Part shown: in pieces, positions 42,336 to 50,663 of the stretch
Position numbering within the stretch: position 1 is the first letter of the stretch
How the letters are laid out: each line of letters opens with the position of its first letter
From: Kitasatospora xanthocidica
GTDB taxonomy: Bacteria; Actinomycetota; Actinomycetes; Streptomycetales; Streptomycetaceae
Assembly: GCF_014656195.1 (NCBI RefSeq)
Contig: NZ_BNBY01000011.1
Span: 115,371-179,370, forward strand
Direction: 5' to 3'
DNA length: 64,000 nucleotides
Made by a program: the position numbers and the translations under genes
The notes under the pieces: model-generated
Databases searched by the model: none
What the model saw: the letters and a program-made list of their open reading frames with translations, nothing else
What the model was told of the DNA's origin: nothing

Positions 42336-42489
42336 TCAAGGCCGACGTCAAGGCCGACGTCGAGGTCACGGTCAAGCCCGAGGCCGAGCCCGCCGCCGAG
42401 CGGAGCCGGGCCGAGCCGCAGCGGGGGTGGCGGTCTTCCCTTCGCCCGCCGGGACCTGCACTGTAGTGGGCGCGGATCCGTCGGACGGG

Positions 42490-43953
42490 GTGGATGGTGT
42501 GGGCGAGCAGCGCGACACGCACAACAGGATCAGTAACAGCACCATCCACGGCAACGTGGTCATGGGCGGCATCATCTCCCTGATGACCGGCCGCGGGCCG
42601 CGGCTGCGCCTGCTGGTGGCGGTGGCGTGCGTGCTGGCGCTGCTGGGCGCCGGCACGACGTACTGGGTATTGAAGGCGACGGATGGGGGCACTGGGCCGG
42701 TACTCGGCGCCCGTTACGATCCCGAGCACGGTGACGCCGACTCGACCGCGGTGGTCCCCAGGACCGTCAAGCCCGCCGAACTCCCCGCCGTCACCGGCTG
42801 CGGCGCCGCCCGGACGTGGTCGCACCAGCAGGGCGCCACGGACGTGGGTGCGTCGCCGCTCTCGCTCTCGATGGTCGGCAACGGCCACACCGTGGCGATC
42901 GAGCAGGTGCGGGCGACCATCGTGGGCGAGCCCCGCGACCCGCTGCCCGGCACGATCGTGAACTGCACCGGCCAGGGCGAGGGCAAGAAGGTCGACATGG
43001 GCCTCGACCTGGACGCCGCCCAGCCGGTCGCACTGATCGGGGCCGCCGGACCGGTGTCGTTCGCCCCGTTCTTCACCGACAAGTACCTCTACCTGGAGAA
43101 CCAGAAGCCCGAACTGATCAGCCTCACCGTGCTGGCGACCCGGCACAGCTACGACTACGTGCTCACGGTCGAGGGCACCGTCGACGGCGAACCCCGCACC
43201 TGGACGCTGAAGGACGGTGACCGCCCGTTCCGGGTCTCCGGGGTGCGGACGGAACGCGGCACCGAGATCTCGACCCACGGGAGGGGCTGGGAGACCGGCT
43301 ACGGCAAGGGCGCCGGCGAGCGCATCCGGTGCAACCCCTGCTACGACCAGGACGAGCAGGTGATCCCGGGCACCGCGGTCGCCACCGCTCCGGCCGGCCT
43401 CACCTTCTCCTCCGCGCCGGGGGCCGACCCGGTGCAGCCACTCGTCCCGAAGGAGCACCCGGCCGCGGAGACGCCGCCGCTGACGGTCGACGACCACGAC
43501 GCGGAGTCCGTCGCGGTCGCCTGGGCGGTCACCTCGGGCAGCTTCGACGCGTCCCGCGGCGACACCGGGCCGGCGTCCGTCCTGCGCCGGGTCCGTCCGT
43601 ACCTGACGCCGGAACTCGCCGCCGCCGGAGGAGGGTTGAACGCCTGCTCGGCGGACGGCACGGTCTGGCCCGCCGATCTGGCCGCCCGCCGGGGCTGGTC
43701 GGTGGTGATGTGGGCGACCGCGATGCCCCTGGAGGGCCACACCGATCCGGGCGACCTCACCGGGGACGTGGTCGAGTTGGAGGTCTCCACCAGCTGCGCC
43801 TACGTCGCGGCGGACGGCTGGTCCCGCACACCGAACGGGATCAGCGTGCGCACCCGACTCGAACGCCGGCCCGACGGCCGCTACCTGATCTCCGCGACGG
43901 AGCTGGTGAGGTACGGCGTCCCGCTGCCCGTCGACCCGACCGCGCAGCCCTGA
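42490..43953 (+). CDS. Membrane-anchored protein with N-terminal NSTIHGNVVMGG motif
   Basis: 487 residues from a GTG at 42490 (a GTG at 42499 is possible; neither has a good ribosome site). Residues 10-28 read HNRISNSTIHGNVVMGG, a short motif found at the start of many otherwise unrelated Streptomyces proteins (usual form NxISGGTFHGPVxQG). One membrane helix follows (about 38-58), then a 420-residue extracellular part with paired cysteines (VTGCGAA, NCTGQ, CNPCYD, NACSADG, TSCAY) and a C-terminal strand region LERRPDGRYLISATEL. The outer domain is not recognised. Role unknown; the motif may recruit partner proteins. Confidence 0.72.
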   Translation: MDGVGEQRDTHNRISNSTIHGNVVMGGIISLMTGRGPRLRLLVAVACVLALLGAGTTYWVLKATDGGTGPVLGARYDPEHGDADSTAVVPRTVKPAELPAVTGCGAARTWSHQQGATDVGASPLSLSMVGNGHTVAIEQVRATIVGEPRDPLPGTIVNCTGQGEGKKVDMGLDLDAAQPVALIGAAGPVSFAPFFTDKYLYLENQKPELISLTVLATRHSYDYVLTVEGTVDGEPRTWTLKDGDRPFRVSGVRTERGTEISTHGRGWETGYGKGAGERIRCNPCYDQDEQVIPGTAVATAPAGLTFSSAPGADPVQPLVPKEHPAAETPPLTVDDHDAESVAVAWAVTSGSFDASRGDTGPASVLRRVRPYLTPELAAAGGGLNACSADGTVWPADLAARRGWSVVMWATAMPLEGHTDPGDLTGDVVELEVSTSCAYVAADGWSRTPNGISVRTRLERRPDGRYLISATELVRYGVPLPVDPTAQP

Positions 43954-43986
43954 CCGGCCGGCCATAACCATCCGGCCTGACCGGCC

Positions 43987-44499
43987 TCAGCCCAGCCGCA
44001 CGTCCCCCGCGACGACGACCTCGCCGAGCCGCGGGAAGTCCAGCTCGACCGAGGCCCGGTGCTCCTCGGCGCTGAGCCCGGTCATCGCGTCCTCCACGAA
44101 GACCAGCCGGTAGCCGTGGTCGGCGGCCGCGCGGGCGCTCGACTCGACACCGAGGTTGGTGGCGATCCCGGCGAAGACCAGGGTCTCCACGCCCCGCGCC
44201 CGGAGCAGTTCGTGCAGGCCGGTGCCCTGGAAGGCGCCGATGGTGCGCTTCACCACGACCTCGTCGGCCACCGCTTCGACCTCCGCGAGGAGTTCGCTCC
44301 CGGGCGGCTGCTCGGCCACGTTCGGCCGCTCGACCCGGACCGCGACGACCGGGGCACCGGCCGCACGGAAGGCCCGGGCGAGCTCCAGCGAGGCGGCCAC
44401 CACCTCCGAACCGGTGTGCGGCGCGAGCGGGTTGGCGACGATCCGGTCCATCAGGTCGATCAGGACCAGGGCGGTGTCGCGGGGATCAAGGGTGGTCAT
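43987..44499 (-). CDS. Isochorismatase-family hydrolase lacking the nucleophilic Cys
   Basis: 170 residues. The fold is that of cysteine hydrolases/isochorismatases: Asp15 in LVLIDLMDRI, Lys84 in VVKRTIGAF and the loop FAGIATNLGVESSAR. In nicotinamidases and ureidohydrolases that loop carries a catalytic cysteine; here the position is Gly117, as in EntB/PhzD-type isochorismatases, which do not need the thiol. Hydrolysis of a vinyl ether is therefore more likely than amide hydrolysis (inference). Its start overlaps the end of the TetR gene by 14 bases, so the two are coupled. Confidence 0.88.
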   Translation of the reverse strand: MTTLDPRDTALVLIDLMDRIVANPLAPHTGSEVVAASLELARAFRAAGAPVVAVRVERPNVAEQPPGSELLAEVEAVADEVVVKRTIGAFQGTGLHELLRARGVETLVFAGIATNLGVESSARAAADHGYRLVFVEDAMTGLSAEEHRASVELDFPRLGEVVVAGDVRLG

Positions 44500-45163
44500 G
44501 GCGCCAACCTAGCCCATCCCCCGCCCCGGCCGGCCCCGCCGCTTCCCGGGCGATCTCCGCGCGGAAGCCCTCGATCATCACGCGCAGCCCGTACTCGAAG
44601 TCGGCGTCGTGGTCGGTCATCCGCAGCACGTCGGCCGCCTCGCGCAGCAGCGGGAGCCCGCGCAGTACGTCGTCCGGGAAGGGCGGCCGCTCGCGGTCCG
44701 CGGCGTCCTGCCGCCAGGCCTGCTCTTCCGTGACCCAGCCCATGATGTACCGGTCGACGGTCAGCAGCAGCCGCAGCGCCGTGCGCGGGCGCAGCCCGGC
44801 CCGGCAGAGCGCGCCCAGCTGGGCCTCGACGGCCGGGAGTTCGTCCTCGGTGGGCAGGGTGCCGGCGTGCACCCGGGCGCCGTCGCGGTAGGCGAGCAGG
44901 GCGCCGCGCTTGGCCCGGGCGTCGGCGGCGATCCACTCGGGCCAGTGCTCCGGGTCCGGTTCGCGGTCGGGTGGGAGGGCTTCGGCGAGCATCGCCTCGG
45001 CCATCAGGTCGAGCAGTTCCCGCTTGCTCTTGAAGTGCCAGTACAGCGCCGGTGACTGGACGCCGAGCTCGCGGGCGAGCCGTCGGGTGGTCAGCCCCTC
45101 GATGCCCTCCTCGTTGAGCAGGCGCAGCGCGGTGCGCACCACCTCGTCGCGTTGCAGCGCCAT
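44486..45163 (-). CDS. TetR family regulator (TetR class) of isochorismatase and MFS genes
   Basis: 225 residues. The helix-turn-helix lies at 5-50 (VVRTALRLLNEEGIEGLTTRRLA, abbreviated EEGIEGLTTRRLA, then ELGVQSPALYWHFKSKREL). PALYWHFK is the recognition helix of the tetracycline repressor group, and the C-terminal TetR_C domain follows. It is divergent from the exporter at 45332 with two TTATC-GATAA palindromes between them, and overlaps the isochorismatase-like gene downstream, so regulator, enzyme and pump form one unit. Confidence 0.92.
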   Translation of the reverse strand: MALQRDEVVRTALRLLNEEGIEGLTTRRLARELGVQSPALYWHFKSKRELLDLMAEAMLAEALPPDREPDPEHWPEWIAADARAKRGALLAYRDGARVHAGTLPTEDELPAVEAQLGALCRAGLRPRTALRLLLTVDRYIMGWVTEEQAWRQDAADRERPPFPDDVLRGLPLLREAADVLRMTDHDADFEYGLRVMIEGFRAEIAREAAGPAGAGDGLGWRHDHP

Positions 45164-45188
45164 CCGTCCACCCTCCCGGGTTAATCGC

Positions 45189-45245
45189 TTGCCAGGTCCA
45201 CCTTATCGCCGATAAGTTCCCGAGCCAGGACTTATCAGCGATAAG
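45189..45245. promoter_or_regulatory. Divergent promoter region with two TetR operators
   Basis: CTTATCGCCGATAAG (45202-45216; 7-base arms) and CTTATCAGCGATAAG (45231-45245; 6-base arms) have centres 29 bases apart. A plus-strand promoter, TTGCCA (45189-45194) and TAAGTT (45213-45218) with an 18-base spacer, places the first operator over the spacer and -10 of the exporter gene. Confidence 0.8.
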
Positions 45246-45331
45246 GACGATCACCCAAGCGCCCACAACGCCCCCCGCCACCACCGCACCGACTCCCCCG
45301 ACGACGACCGACCGCGAAGGGATCACCCCGT

Positions 45332-46612
45332 ATGGCCTCCGCCCCCGACCGCCTCCGGTCCCGGCTGCTGCCGAACACCGCGCCCTGGCGCTCCTCCCGG
45401 GACTTCCGCCTGACCTGGACCTCCGGCGCGGTCACCATGCTCGGCTCGACCTTCACCATGACGGCGATCCCCCTGCAGATCGCCCACCTCACCGGCTCGC
45501 CGTGGGCCGTGGGCGCGGTCGGCGCGGTCGAGCTCGTGCCCGCCGTGCTGTTCGGCCTCTACGGCGGCGTCCTCGCCGACCGGATGGACCGCCGGACGGT
45601 GGCCCTGGTCACCGAAGTGGCGCTGGCCGCGCTGAGCGCCCTGCTGCTGGCCAACGCGCTGCTCGGTACCCCGGCCGTCTGGCCGCTCTACGCCGCGGCC
45701 GGGGTCGCGGCGGCCCTGCAGGGCATCCAGCAGCCCTCGGTCGACGCGATGGTCCCCCGGCTGGTGCCGCACGACCAGCTGGTGGCGGCCGGCGTGCTGC
45801 TCTCACTGCGCTGGAGCGTCGGCGGGGTGGCCGCCCCGGCCGCCGCCGGGCTGCTGATCGCCACCGCCGGCGTCCCGGCGGCCTATCTGGTCGACCTCGG
45901 TACCTTCCTGCTCTCGATCGCGCTGCTCGCCCAGGTCCGGCCCGTCCCCTCGGAGCGGGACGCCGAGAAGCCGCGGCTGGGCGAGTTCGTCGAGGGCGCC
46001 CGGTACGCGGCACGTCGGCCCGACCTGATCGGCACCTATCTGGCCGACCTCGCGGCCACCGTCTTCGCCCTGCCCACCGCGCTGTTCCCGTTCCTGGCCG
46101 CGGACCTGGACGCGACGTGGGCGCTCGGCCTGCTCTACTCGGCCGGCGCGGCCGGCAGCCTGGTGGCCGCGGCGACGGGCGGCTGGACGGAGCGCGTGCA
46201 CCGGCACGGCCGGCTGGTCGTGCTCTCCGCCGCCCTGGTCGGCCTGGCGACGGCCGCGGCGGCGTTCGCCCCGGGCCTGTGGGGCGTGCTGCTCTGCCTG
46301 GTGGTCGCCGGCGGTGCGCACTGGATCGGGGACACCTTCCGCAGCGCGATCTGGAACCAGTCCATTCCGGACGAACTGCGTGGCCGCGCAGCCGGGTTGG
46401 AGATGCTGATCGGCTCCGCCGGGCCCGCCCTGGGCGATCTGCGGGCGGGCGGTCTCGCGGCCCGGCAGGGCATCCGGGCGGCCCTGCGCACCGGCGGCCT
46501 GTTCTGCTGCGGCAGCGCCGCGGTCCTGTCCACCGCGATACCCGCGCTCTGGCGCTACGACCAGCGCACGCACCGGGTCGAACCGGCTCCCGACCAGTCG
46601 CTCACAGCGTGA
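45332..46612 (+). CDS. MFS transporter, EntS/MFS_3 type
   Basis: 426 residues, about 12 membrane helices. WRSSRDFRLTWTSGAVTMLGS opens the protein as in the EntS (enterobactin exporter) group; motif A GGVLADRMDRRTV lies near residues 75-87, and NQSIPDELRGRAAGLEM near 345-361 is the characteristic segment between helices 10 and 11. This group exports siderophores, macrolides and other metabolites. Controlled by the divergent TetR. Pairing with an isochorismatase-like enzyme recalls catecholate siderophore systems, but no other siderophore gene is in view. Its 3' end overlaps the converging gltD by 11 bases. Confidence 0.92.
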   Translation: MASAPDRLRSRLLPNTAPWRSSRDFRLTWTSGAVTMLGSTFTMTAIPLQIAHLTGSPWAVGAVGAVELVPAVLFGLYGGVLADRMDRRTVALVTEVALAALSALLLANALLGTPAVWPLYAAAGVAAALQGIQQPSVDAMVPRLVPHDQLVAAGVLLSLRWSVGGVAAPAAAGLLIATAGVPAAYLVDLGTFLLSIALLAQVRPVPSERDAEKPRLGEFVEGARYAARRPDLIGTYLADLAATVFALPTALFPFLAADLDATWALGLLYSAGAAGSLVAAATGGWTERVHRHGRLVVLSAALVGLATAAAAFAPGLWGVLLCLVVAGGAHWIGDTFRSAIWNQSIPDELRGRAAGLEMLIGSAGPALGDLRAGGLAARQGIRAALRTGGLFCCGSAAVLSTAIPALWRYDQRTHRVEPAPDQSLTA

Positions 46613-48179
46613 GTGCCCGCGTCGACGCCCTGATCGGCGACGGGAGTTCGGTGCGCCCACGTAGGTAGCGGTCCACCGCCGCGGCGGCCGCCCGTCCCTC
46701 GGCGATCGCCCAGACGACGAGCGACTGCCCGCGTCCGGCGTCGCCCGCGACGAACACGCCCTCCGTCGCGGTGGCGAAGCCGTCGTCCCTGGGCAGGGTG
46801 CCCTCCGACCCGGTGGCGAGACCGAGTTGGCTGAAGAGCCGCTGGTCCGGCTCGGGCCCGGTGAAGCCCAGCGCGAGCAGGACGAGCTGGGCCGGCAGGC
46901 GCCGCTCGGTGCCGGTCCGCGGGCTGCGCTCGGCGGGTTCGGCCTCGGCGAACCGGACGGCGGCGAGACGGCCGTCCGGGCCCGCTTCGAAGCCCACGGT
47001 GACCGCCGCGAACACCCGGGGGCCTGCCCCGGCCGCGCCGGACTCCTCGTGCGAGGTGGTCTCCCGGTACACCTTGGGGTGAACCGGCCAGGGCTGCCCG
47101 GGCGCCCGGCGCTCCGGCGGGCGCGGGTTGATGTCCAGCTGGGTGACCGAGGCGGCGTGCTGGCGCAGCGCCGTGCCCAGGCAGTCGGCCGCGGTGTCCC
47201 CACCGCCGACGATCACCACGTGGCGGCCCTCGGCGGAGACCGGCGGGTCCGGGCAGTCGCCCTCGTCCACCCGGTTCGCCCAGGTCAGGTACTCCATCGC
47301 CTGGTGCACACCGGGCAGTTCGCGCCCGGGGACGGGCAGCTCCCGGCCGGCGGTCGCGCCCACCGCGACCACCAGCGCGTCGTACCGGGCCCTCAGTTCC
47401 TCACCGGGCACGTCCCGGCCGGCCCACACCCCGGTGCGGAACGCGGTGCCCTCGGCCCGCAGCTGTTCGAGCCTCCGCTCCAGGCGGTGCTTCTCCAGCC
47501 GGAACGGCGGGATGCCGTAGCGCAGCAGCCCGCCGGGACGGTCGGCCCGCTCGTACACCGTGGTGGCGTGCCCGGCCCGGGTCAGCTGCTGAGCGGCCGC
47601 CAGCCCGGCCGGGCCGGAGCCGATCACCGCGACCCGCCGTCCGCCACCCCGCTCGGCACTCCCCGACCACCCGGCACGCCCCGACCGCCCGGAGCCCTCG
47701 GAACCCTCCGAACCCCGGGAGCCCCCGGGGCCCTCTGAGTCCCCGGAGCCCTCGGACCCCCCGGGTGGCAACGGCCTGTCCCAGCCCTCCTCCCAGGCCC
47801 GGTCGGCGATCGCCAGCTCCACGTTCTTGATCGCCACCGCGGCCCCGTCGATCGCCAGCACGCAGGCGCTCTCGCAGGGCGCCGGGCAGAGCCGCCCGGT
47901 GAACTCGGGGAAGTTGTTCGTCGCCAGCAGCCGGGCCGCCGCGGCCCGCCAGTCGGCGGCCGCCACCAGCTGGTTCCACTCCGGCACCAGGTTCCCCAGC
48001 GGGCAGGCGCTGTGGCAGAACGGCAGCCCGCAGTCCATGCACCGCTCCGCCTGTCCGCCCACCATCGGCAGCAGGGCCCCCGGCCGGTACACCTCCCGCC
48101 GGTCCCCCAGCCGCTCGCGCGCGTCCCGCCGCGCCCGCTCCGCGCGCGGGGTGGTGAAGAAGGCCATCCGGTCTGCCAT
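46602..48179 (-). CDS. gltD: Glutamate synthase small (beta) subunit
   Basis: 525 residues from the ATG at 48179 (GGAGG 6 bases before). The N-terminal ferredoxin-like domain has the cysteine pattern CMDCGLPFCHSACP (47, 50, 55, 59) and CPAPCESAC (98, 102, 106) for 4Fe-4S clusters. The FAD fold GSGPAG is at 187-192, and GGGDTAADC binds NADPH. The subunit passes electrons from NADPH to the large subunit for glutamate formation. Residues 139-180 are a Gly/Ser/Glu repeat inserted between the cluster domain and the flavin domain, coded by GGGGCTCC-like repeats. No large subunit gene is adjacent, so it must lie elsewhere or this is a stand-alone paralogue. Confidence 0.92.
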   Translation of the reverse strand: MADRMAFFTTPRAERARRDARERLGDRREVYRPGALLPMVGGQAERCMDCGLPFCHSACPLGNLVPEWNQLVAAADWRAAAARLLATNNFPEFTGRLCPAPCESACVLAIDGAAVAIKNVELAIADRAWEEGWDRPLPPGGSEGSGDSEGPGGSRGSEGSEGSGRSGRAGWSGSAERGGGRRVAVIGSGPAGLAAAQQLTRAGHATTVYERADRPGGLLRYGIPPFRLEKHRLERRLEQLRAEGTAFRTGVWAGRDVPGEELRARYDALVVAVGATAGRELPVPGRELPGVHQAMEYLTWANRVDEGDCPDPPVSAEGRHVVIVGGGDTAADCLGTALRQHAASVTQLDINPRPPERRAPGQPWPVHPKVYRETTSHEESGAAGAGPRVFAAVTVGFEAGPDGRLAAVRFAEAEPAERSPRTGTERRLPAQLVLLALGFTGPEPDQRLFSQLGLATGSEGTLPRDDGFATATEGVFVAGDAGRGQSLVVWAIAEGRAAAAAVDRYLRGRTELPSPIRASTRALTL

Positions 48180-48357
48180 CGCGGGCCTCCGGCAGGGCGT
48201 GCCACTCGGACCGGCGGCCCACCCCGGCGGGCGCACCACCGTGTGGCAACCGTACGCCTGCGAAGCAGCGCGCGAAAGCGGCCGCCGCAGGTACCCGTCC
48301 GGGTGGTCCCCGGCCCCGCGCGTGACCGCCGTGAGCACGCCAGGGACAATCTCCCCC

Positions 48358-49038
48358 ATGACCCACACCGTGCTGGTCGCCGAGGACGACCGCGCCATCC
48401 GTGACTCGCTCGTCCGCGCCCTGACGCTGGAGGGCTACCGGGTGCGGATCGCCGCGGACGGCACCCAGACCCTGGCCGTCCTCGCCGAGCAGCGCCCGGA
48501 CGCCCTGGTGCTCGACGTGATGATGCCCGCGCCGGACGGCCTGGAGGTCTGCCGCCGCCTGCGCGCTTCCGGGGACCGCACCCCGGTGCTGATGCTCACC
48601 GCCCGGGTCGAGGTCCCGGACCGGATCGCGGGCCTCGACGCCGGGGCCGACGACTACCTGGTCAAGCCCTTCGACGTGGACGAGCTGTTCGCCCGCCTGC
48701 GCGCCCTGCTGCGCCGCAACCAGCCCGTCCAGATCGCCGAGTCCCTGACCGTGGCCGACCTGCGGATCGATCCGCCCGCCCGGCGGGCCTGGCGGGCCGG
48801 GCAGGAGCTGGAGCTGTCCCGCACCGAGTTCGACCTGCTGGAGCTGTTGGCCCGGAACGCCGGATCCGTCCTGGACCAGGCCACCCTGTACGAGCGGATC
48901 TGGGGCTACGACTTCGGCCCCGGCTCGAAGAACCTCGCCGTCTTCATCGGCTACCTGCGCCGCAAGCTCGACCGCCCGGGCATGAGCCCGCTGATCCACA
49001 CCGTCCGCGGCGTCGGCTACGCGCTGCGCGAGCCGTGA
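48358..49038 (+). CDS. OmpR-family response regulator
   Basis: 226 residues. The receiver domain has the acidic pair Asp10/Asp11, phosphoacceptor Asp53 in VLDVMMP and Lys in LVKPF. The C-terminal winged helix (about 130-225) has LSRTEFDLLELL and the recognition segment LAVFIGYLRRKLD with the closing HTVRGVGYALR. Close in form to MprA/TcrX-type regulators. GACAAT ends 7 bases before the ATG with GTGACC 17 bases upstream, so a leaderless start is likely. The kinase gene follows after a 148-base gap filled by a 15-base repeat. Target genes unknown. Confidence 0.93.
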   Translation: MTHTVLVAEDDRAIRDSLVRALTLEGYRVRIAADGTQTLAVLAEQRPDALVLDVMMPAPDGLEVCRRLRASGDRTPVLMLTARVEVPDRIAGLDAGADDYLVKPFDVDELFARLRALLRRNQPVQIAESLTVADLRIDPPARRAWRAGQELELSRTEFDLLELLARNAGSVLDQATLYERIWGYDFGPGSKNLAVFIGYLRRKLDRPGMSPLIHTVRGVGYALREP

Positions 49039-49049
49039 CCGGCCAGGGC

Positions 49050-49184
49050 ACGACCGGGCGGGTCGTGCCAGAGCGGGTCGTGACCGGGCGGGTCACGACC
49101 GGGCGGGTCGTGCCAGAGCGGGTCGTGACCGGGCGGGTCACGACGGGGCGGGTCACGACGGGGCGAGTCACGATAGGGCGCGCA
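49050..49184 (+). repeat. Nine-unit 15-bp tandem repeat between response regulator and kinase genes
   Basis: Nine 15-base units without spacers, consensus (A/G)(C/T)GACCGGGCGGGTC. Units 1-3 and 4-6 are the same three-unit (45-base) block, showing a two-step expansion; the last unit is degenerate. The array starts 12 bases after the regulator stop and ends 2 bases before the kinase GTG. It is unlike CRISPR (no spacers). Confidence 0.9.
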
Positions 49185-49186
49185 TC

Positions 49187-50587
49187 GTGACCGCGCGAGC
49201 CGTGACCGCCCCGGGACGCCGTCGGCCGCGCCTGCCGCGCCCCGGCCTGCACACCACCCTCTCGCTCGCCTTCGCCGCGATCGCCGCCCTGGTCGCCGTG
49301 CTGATCGGCGCCCTCGGCTACCACGCCGCGGCCCGACTGATCCGGGACGACGAGGGCGCCGACTTCACCGCGGCCGTGGCCTCCGTCGACCGCCAGGTCG
49401 AACGGCAGACCCTCTTCCCGGGCGACTTCACCGGCCCCGACGGTCTCAGCGACGACCTGCTGCGCCCGATCCGGGTGACGGCGCAGGCGCTCGACCCGAG
49501 CGCCCGGGTGCTCCCCGGCACCGCCCGGATCGACCTTCCGCCGACCCCGGCCGACCTCGAACTCGCCCGGGCCGAGGAGCCCGGCCGCACCGAGTCGGGG
49601 ATGCGCCGGCTGCACGGCGACACCCTGCGGGTGGGGGTGGTCTCGCTCGGCGGCCACCGCGGCGCGGTCCAGATCATCCAGCAGGTCGGTCCGACCGAGC
49701 GGCTACTGGCCGCCCTGCGGTACCGCACCGCCGGGCTGGTGGCGGTGGTCGCGGTGATCGCGGGCGGAGCCGGCTGGCTGCTCGCCCGGTGGATCTCCGG
49801 CCGGCTGGTCCGGCTCACCACCGCGGCCGAACTGGTGGCCGCCAGCGGCCGGTTGGACGTTCCGGTGCCCGCCTCCGGCACGGACGAGGTGGGCCGGCTC
49901 GGCCGGGCCTTCGACCGGATGCTGGTCCGGCTCGCCGCCGCCAAGGAGAACCAGCGCCGTCTCGTCCAGGACGCCGGCCACGAGCTGCGCACCCCGCTGA
50001 CCAGCCTGCGCACCAACCTCTCCGTGCTCCCCGCCATGGACCGGCTGCCACCCGCCGAGCGCGCCGCACTGATGGCCGATCTGACGGACGAGGCCAGGGA
50101 GTTGTCCCAGCTGGTGGAGGAGCTGGTGGCGCTCGCCGCGGACCACCGGGCGGACGAGCACCCGACCGAGGTGGTGCTGTCCGAGGTGGTCCGCGGGGCT
50201 GCCGCCCAGGTCCGGCGGCGCAGCGACCGGGAGATCCTGGTGGACGCGGACGACACCGTCGTCATCGCCCGCCCGGACGCACTGGCCCGCGCGGTGGGCA
50301 ATCTGCTGGACAACGCGGCCAAGTTCGACCCGGCCGGCGCGGGCCCGATCGAGGTGGTGGTGCGCGGGCTGCGGGTGGAGGTCCGCGACCGGGGCCCGGG
50401 CATCGACGAGGCCGACCTCGACCGGGTCTTCGACCGCTTCTACCGGGCCACCGCGGCCCGCAGCCTGCCCGGTTCGGGGCTGGGCCTGGCGATCGTGGCC
50501 GAGGTGGCCCGCGCGCACGGCGGCACCGCCTTCGCCGTCAACCGGGAGGGCGGCGGCGCGGTGATCGGCTTCACGCTCGGCGACTGA
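49187..50587 (+). CDS. Sensor histidine kinase (MprB-like)
   Basis: 466 residues from a GTG. Two membrane helices (about 22-45 and 182-203) bracket a 135-residue outer sensor part; a HAMP domain follows (204-258), then the H-box DAGHELRTPLTSLRTN with His265, and the ATPase with N-box NLLDNAAKFD, G1 DRGPGID, F-box FDRFYRA and G2 GSGLGLAI. It phosphorylates the response regulator encoded just upstream. The start is unusual: the ribosome region is the end of a 15-base tandem repeat and has no clear Shine-Dalgarno, so the repeat may tune kinase synthesis. Signal unknown. Confidence 0.93.
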   Translation: MTARAVTAPGRRRPRLPRPGLHTTLSLAFAAIAALVAVLIGALGYHAAARLIRDDEGADFTAAVASVDRQVERQTLFPGDFTGPDGLSDDLLRPIRVTAQALDPSARVLPGTARIDLPPTPADLELARAEEPGRTESGMRRLHGDTLRVGVVSLGGHRGAVQIIQQVGPTERLLAALRYRTAGLVAVVAVIAGGAGWLLARWISGRLVRLTTAAELVAASGRLDVPVPASGTDEVGRLGRAFDRMLVRLAAAKENQRRLVQDAGHELRTPLTSLRTNLSVLPAMDRLPPAERAALMADLTDEARELSQLVEELVALAADHRADEHPTEVVLSEVVRGAAAQVRRRSDREILVDADDTVVIARPDALARAVGNLLDNAAKFDPAGAGPIEVVVRGLRVEVRDRGPGIDEADLDRVFDRFYRATAARSLPGSGLGLAIVAEVARAHGGTAFAVNREGGGAVIGFTLGD

Positions 50588-50663
50588 CCGCGAACGGACC
50601 GGGCGCTCGGATTCGGCGCTCGGATCCCGCCCGCGGCCCCGGGCCCGCCGCAGAAAGCGGCCG

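Noticed and set aside
49050..49184. CRISPR-like or translated repeat
   Set aside because: No spacers, and no start codon with a ribosome site makes the repeat part of the kinase; kept as an intergenic tandem repeat.
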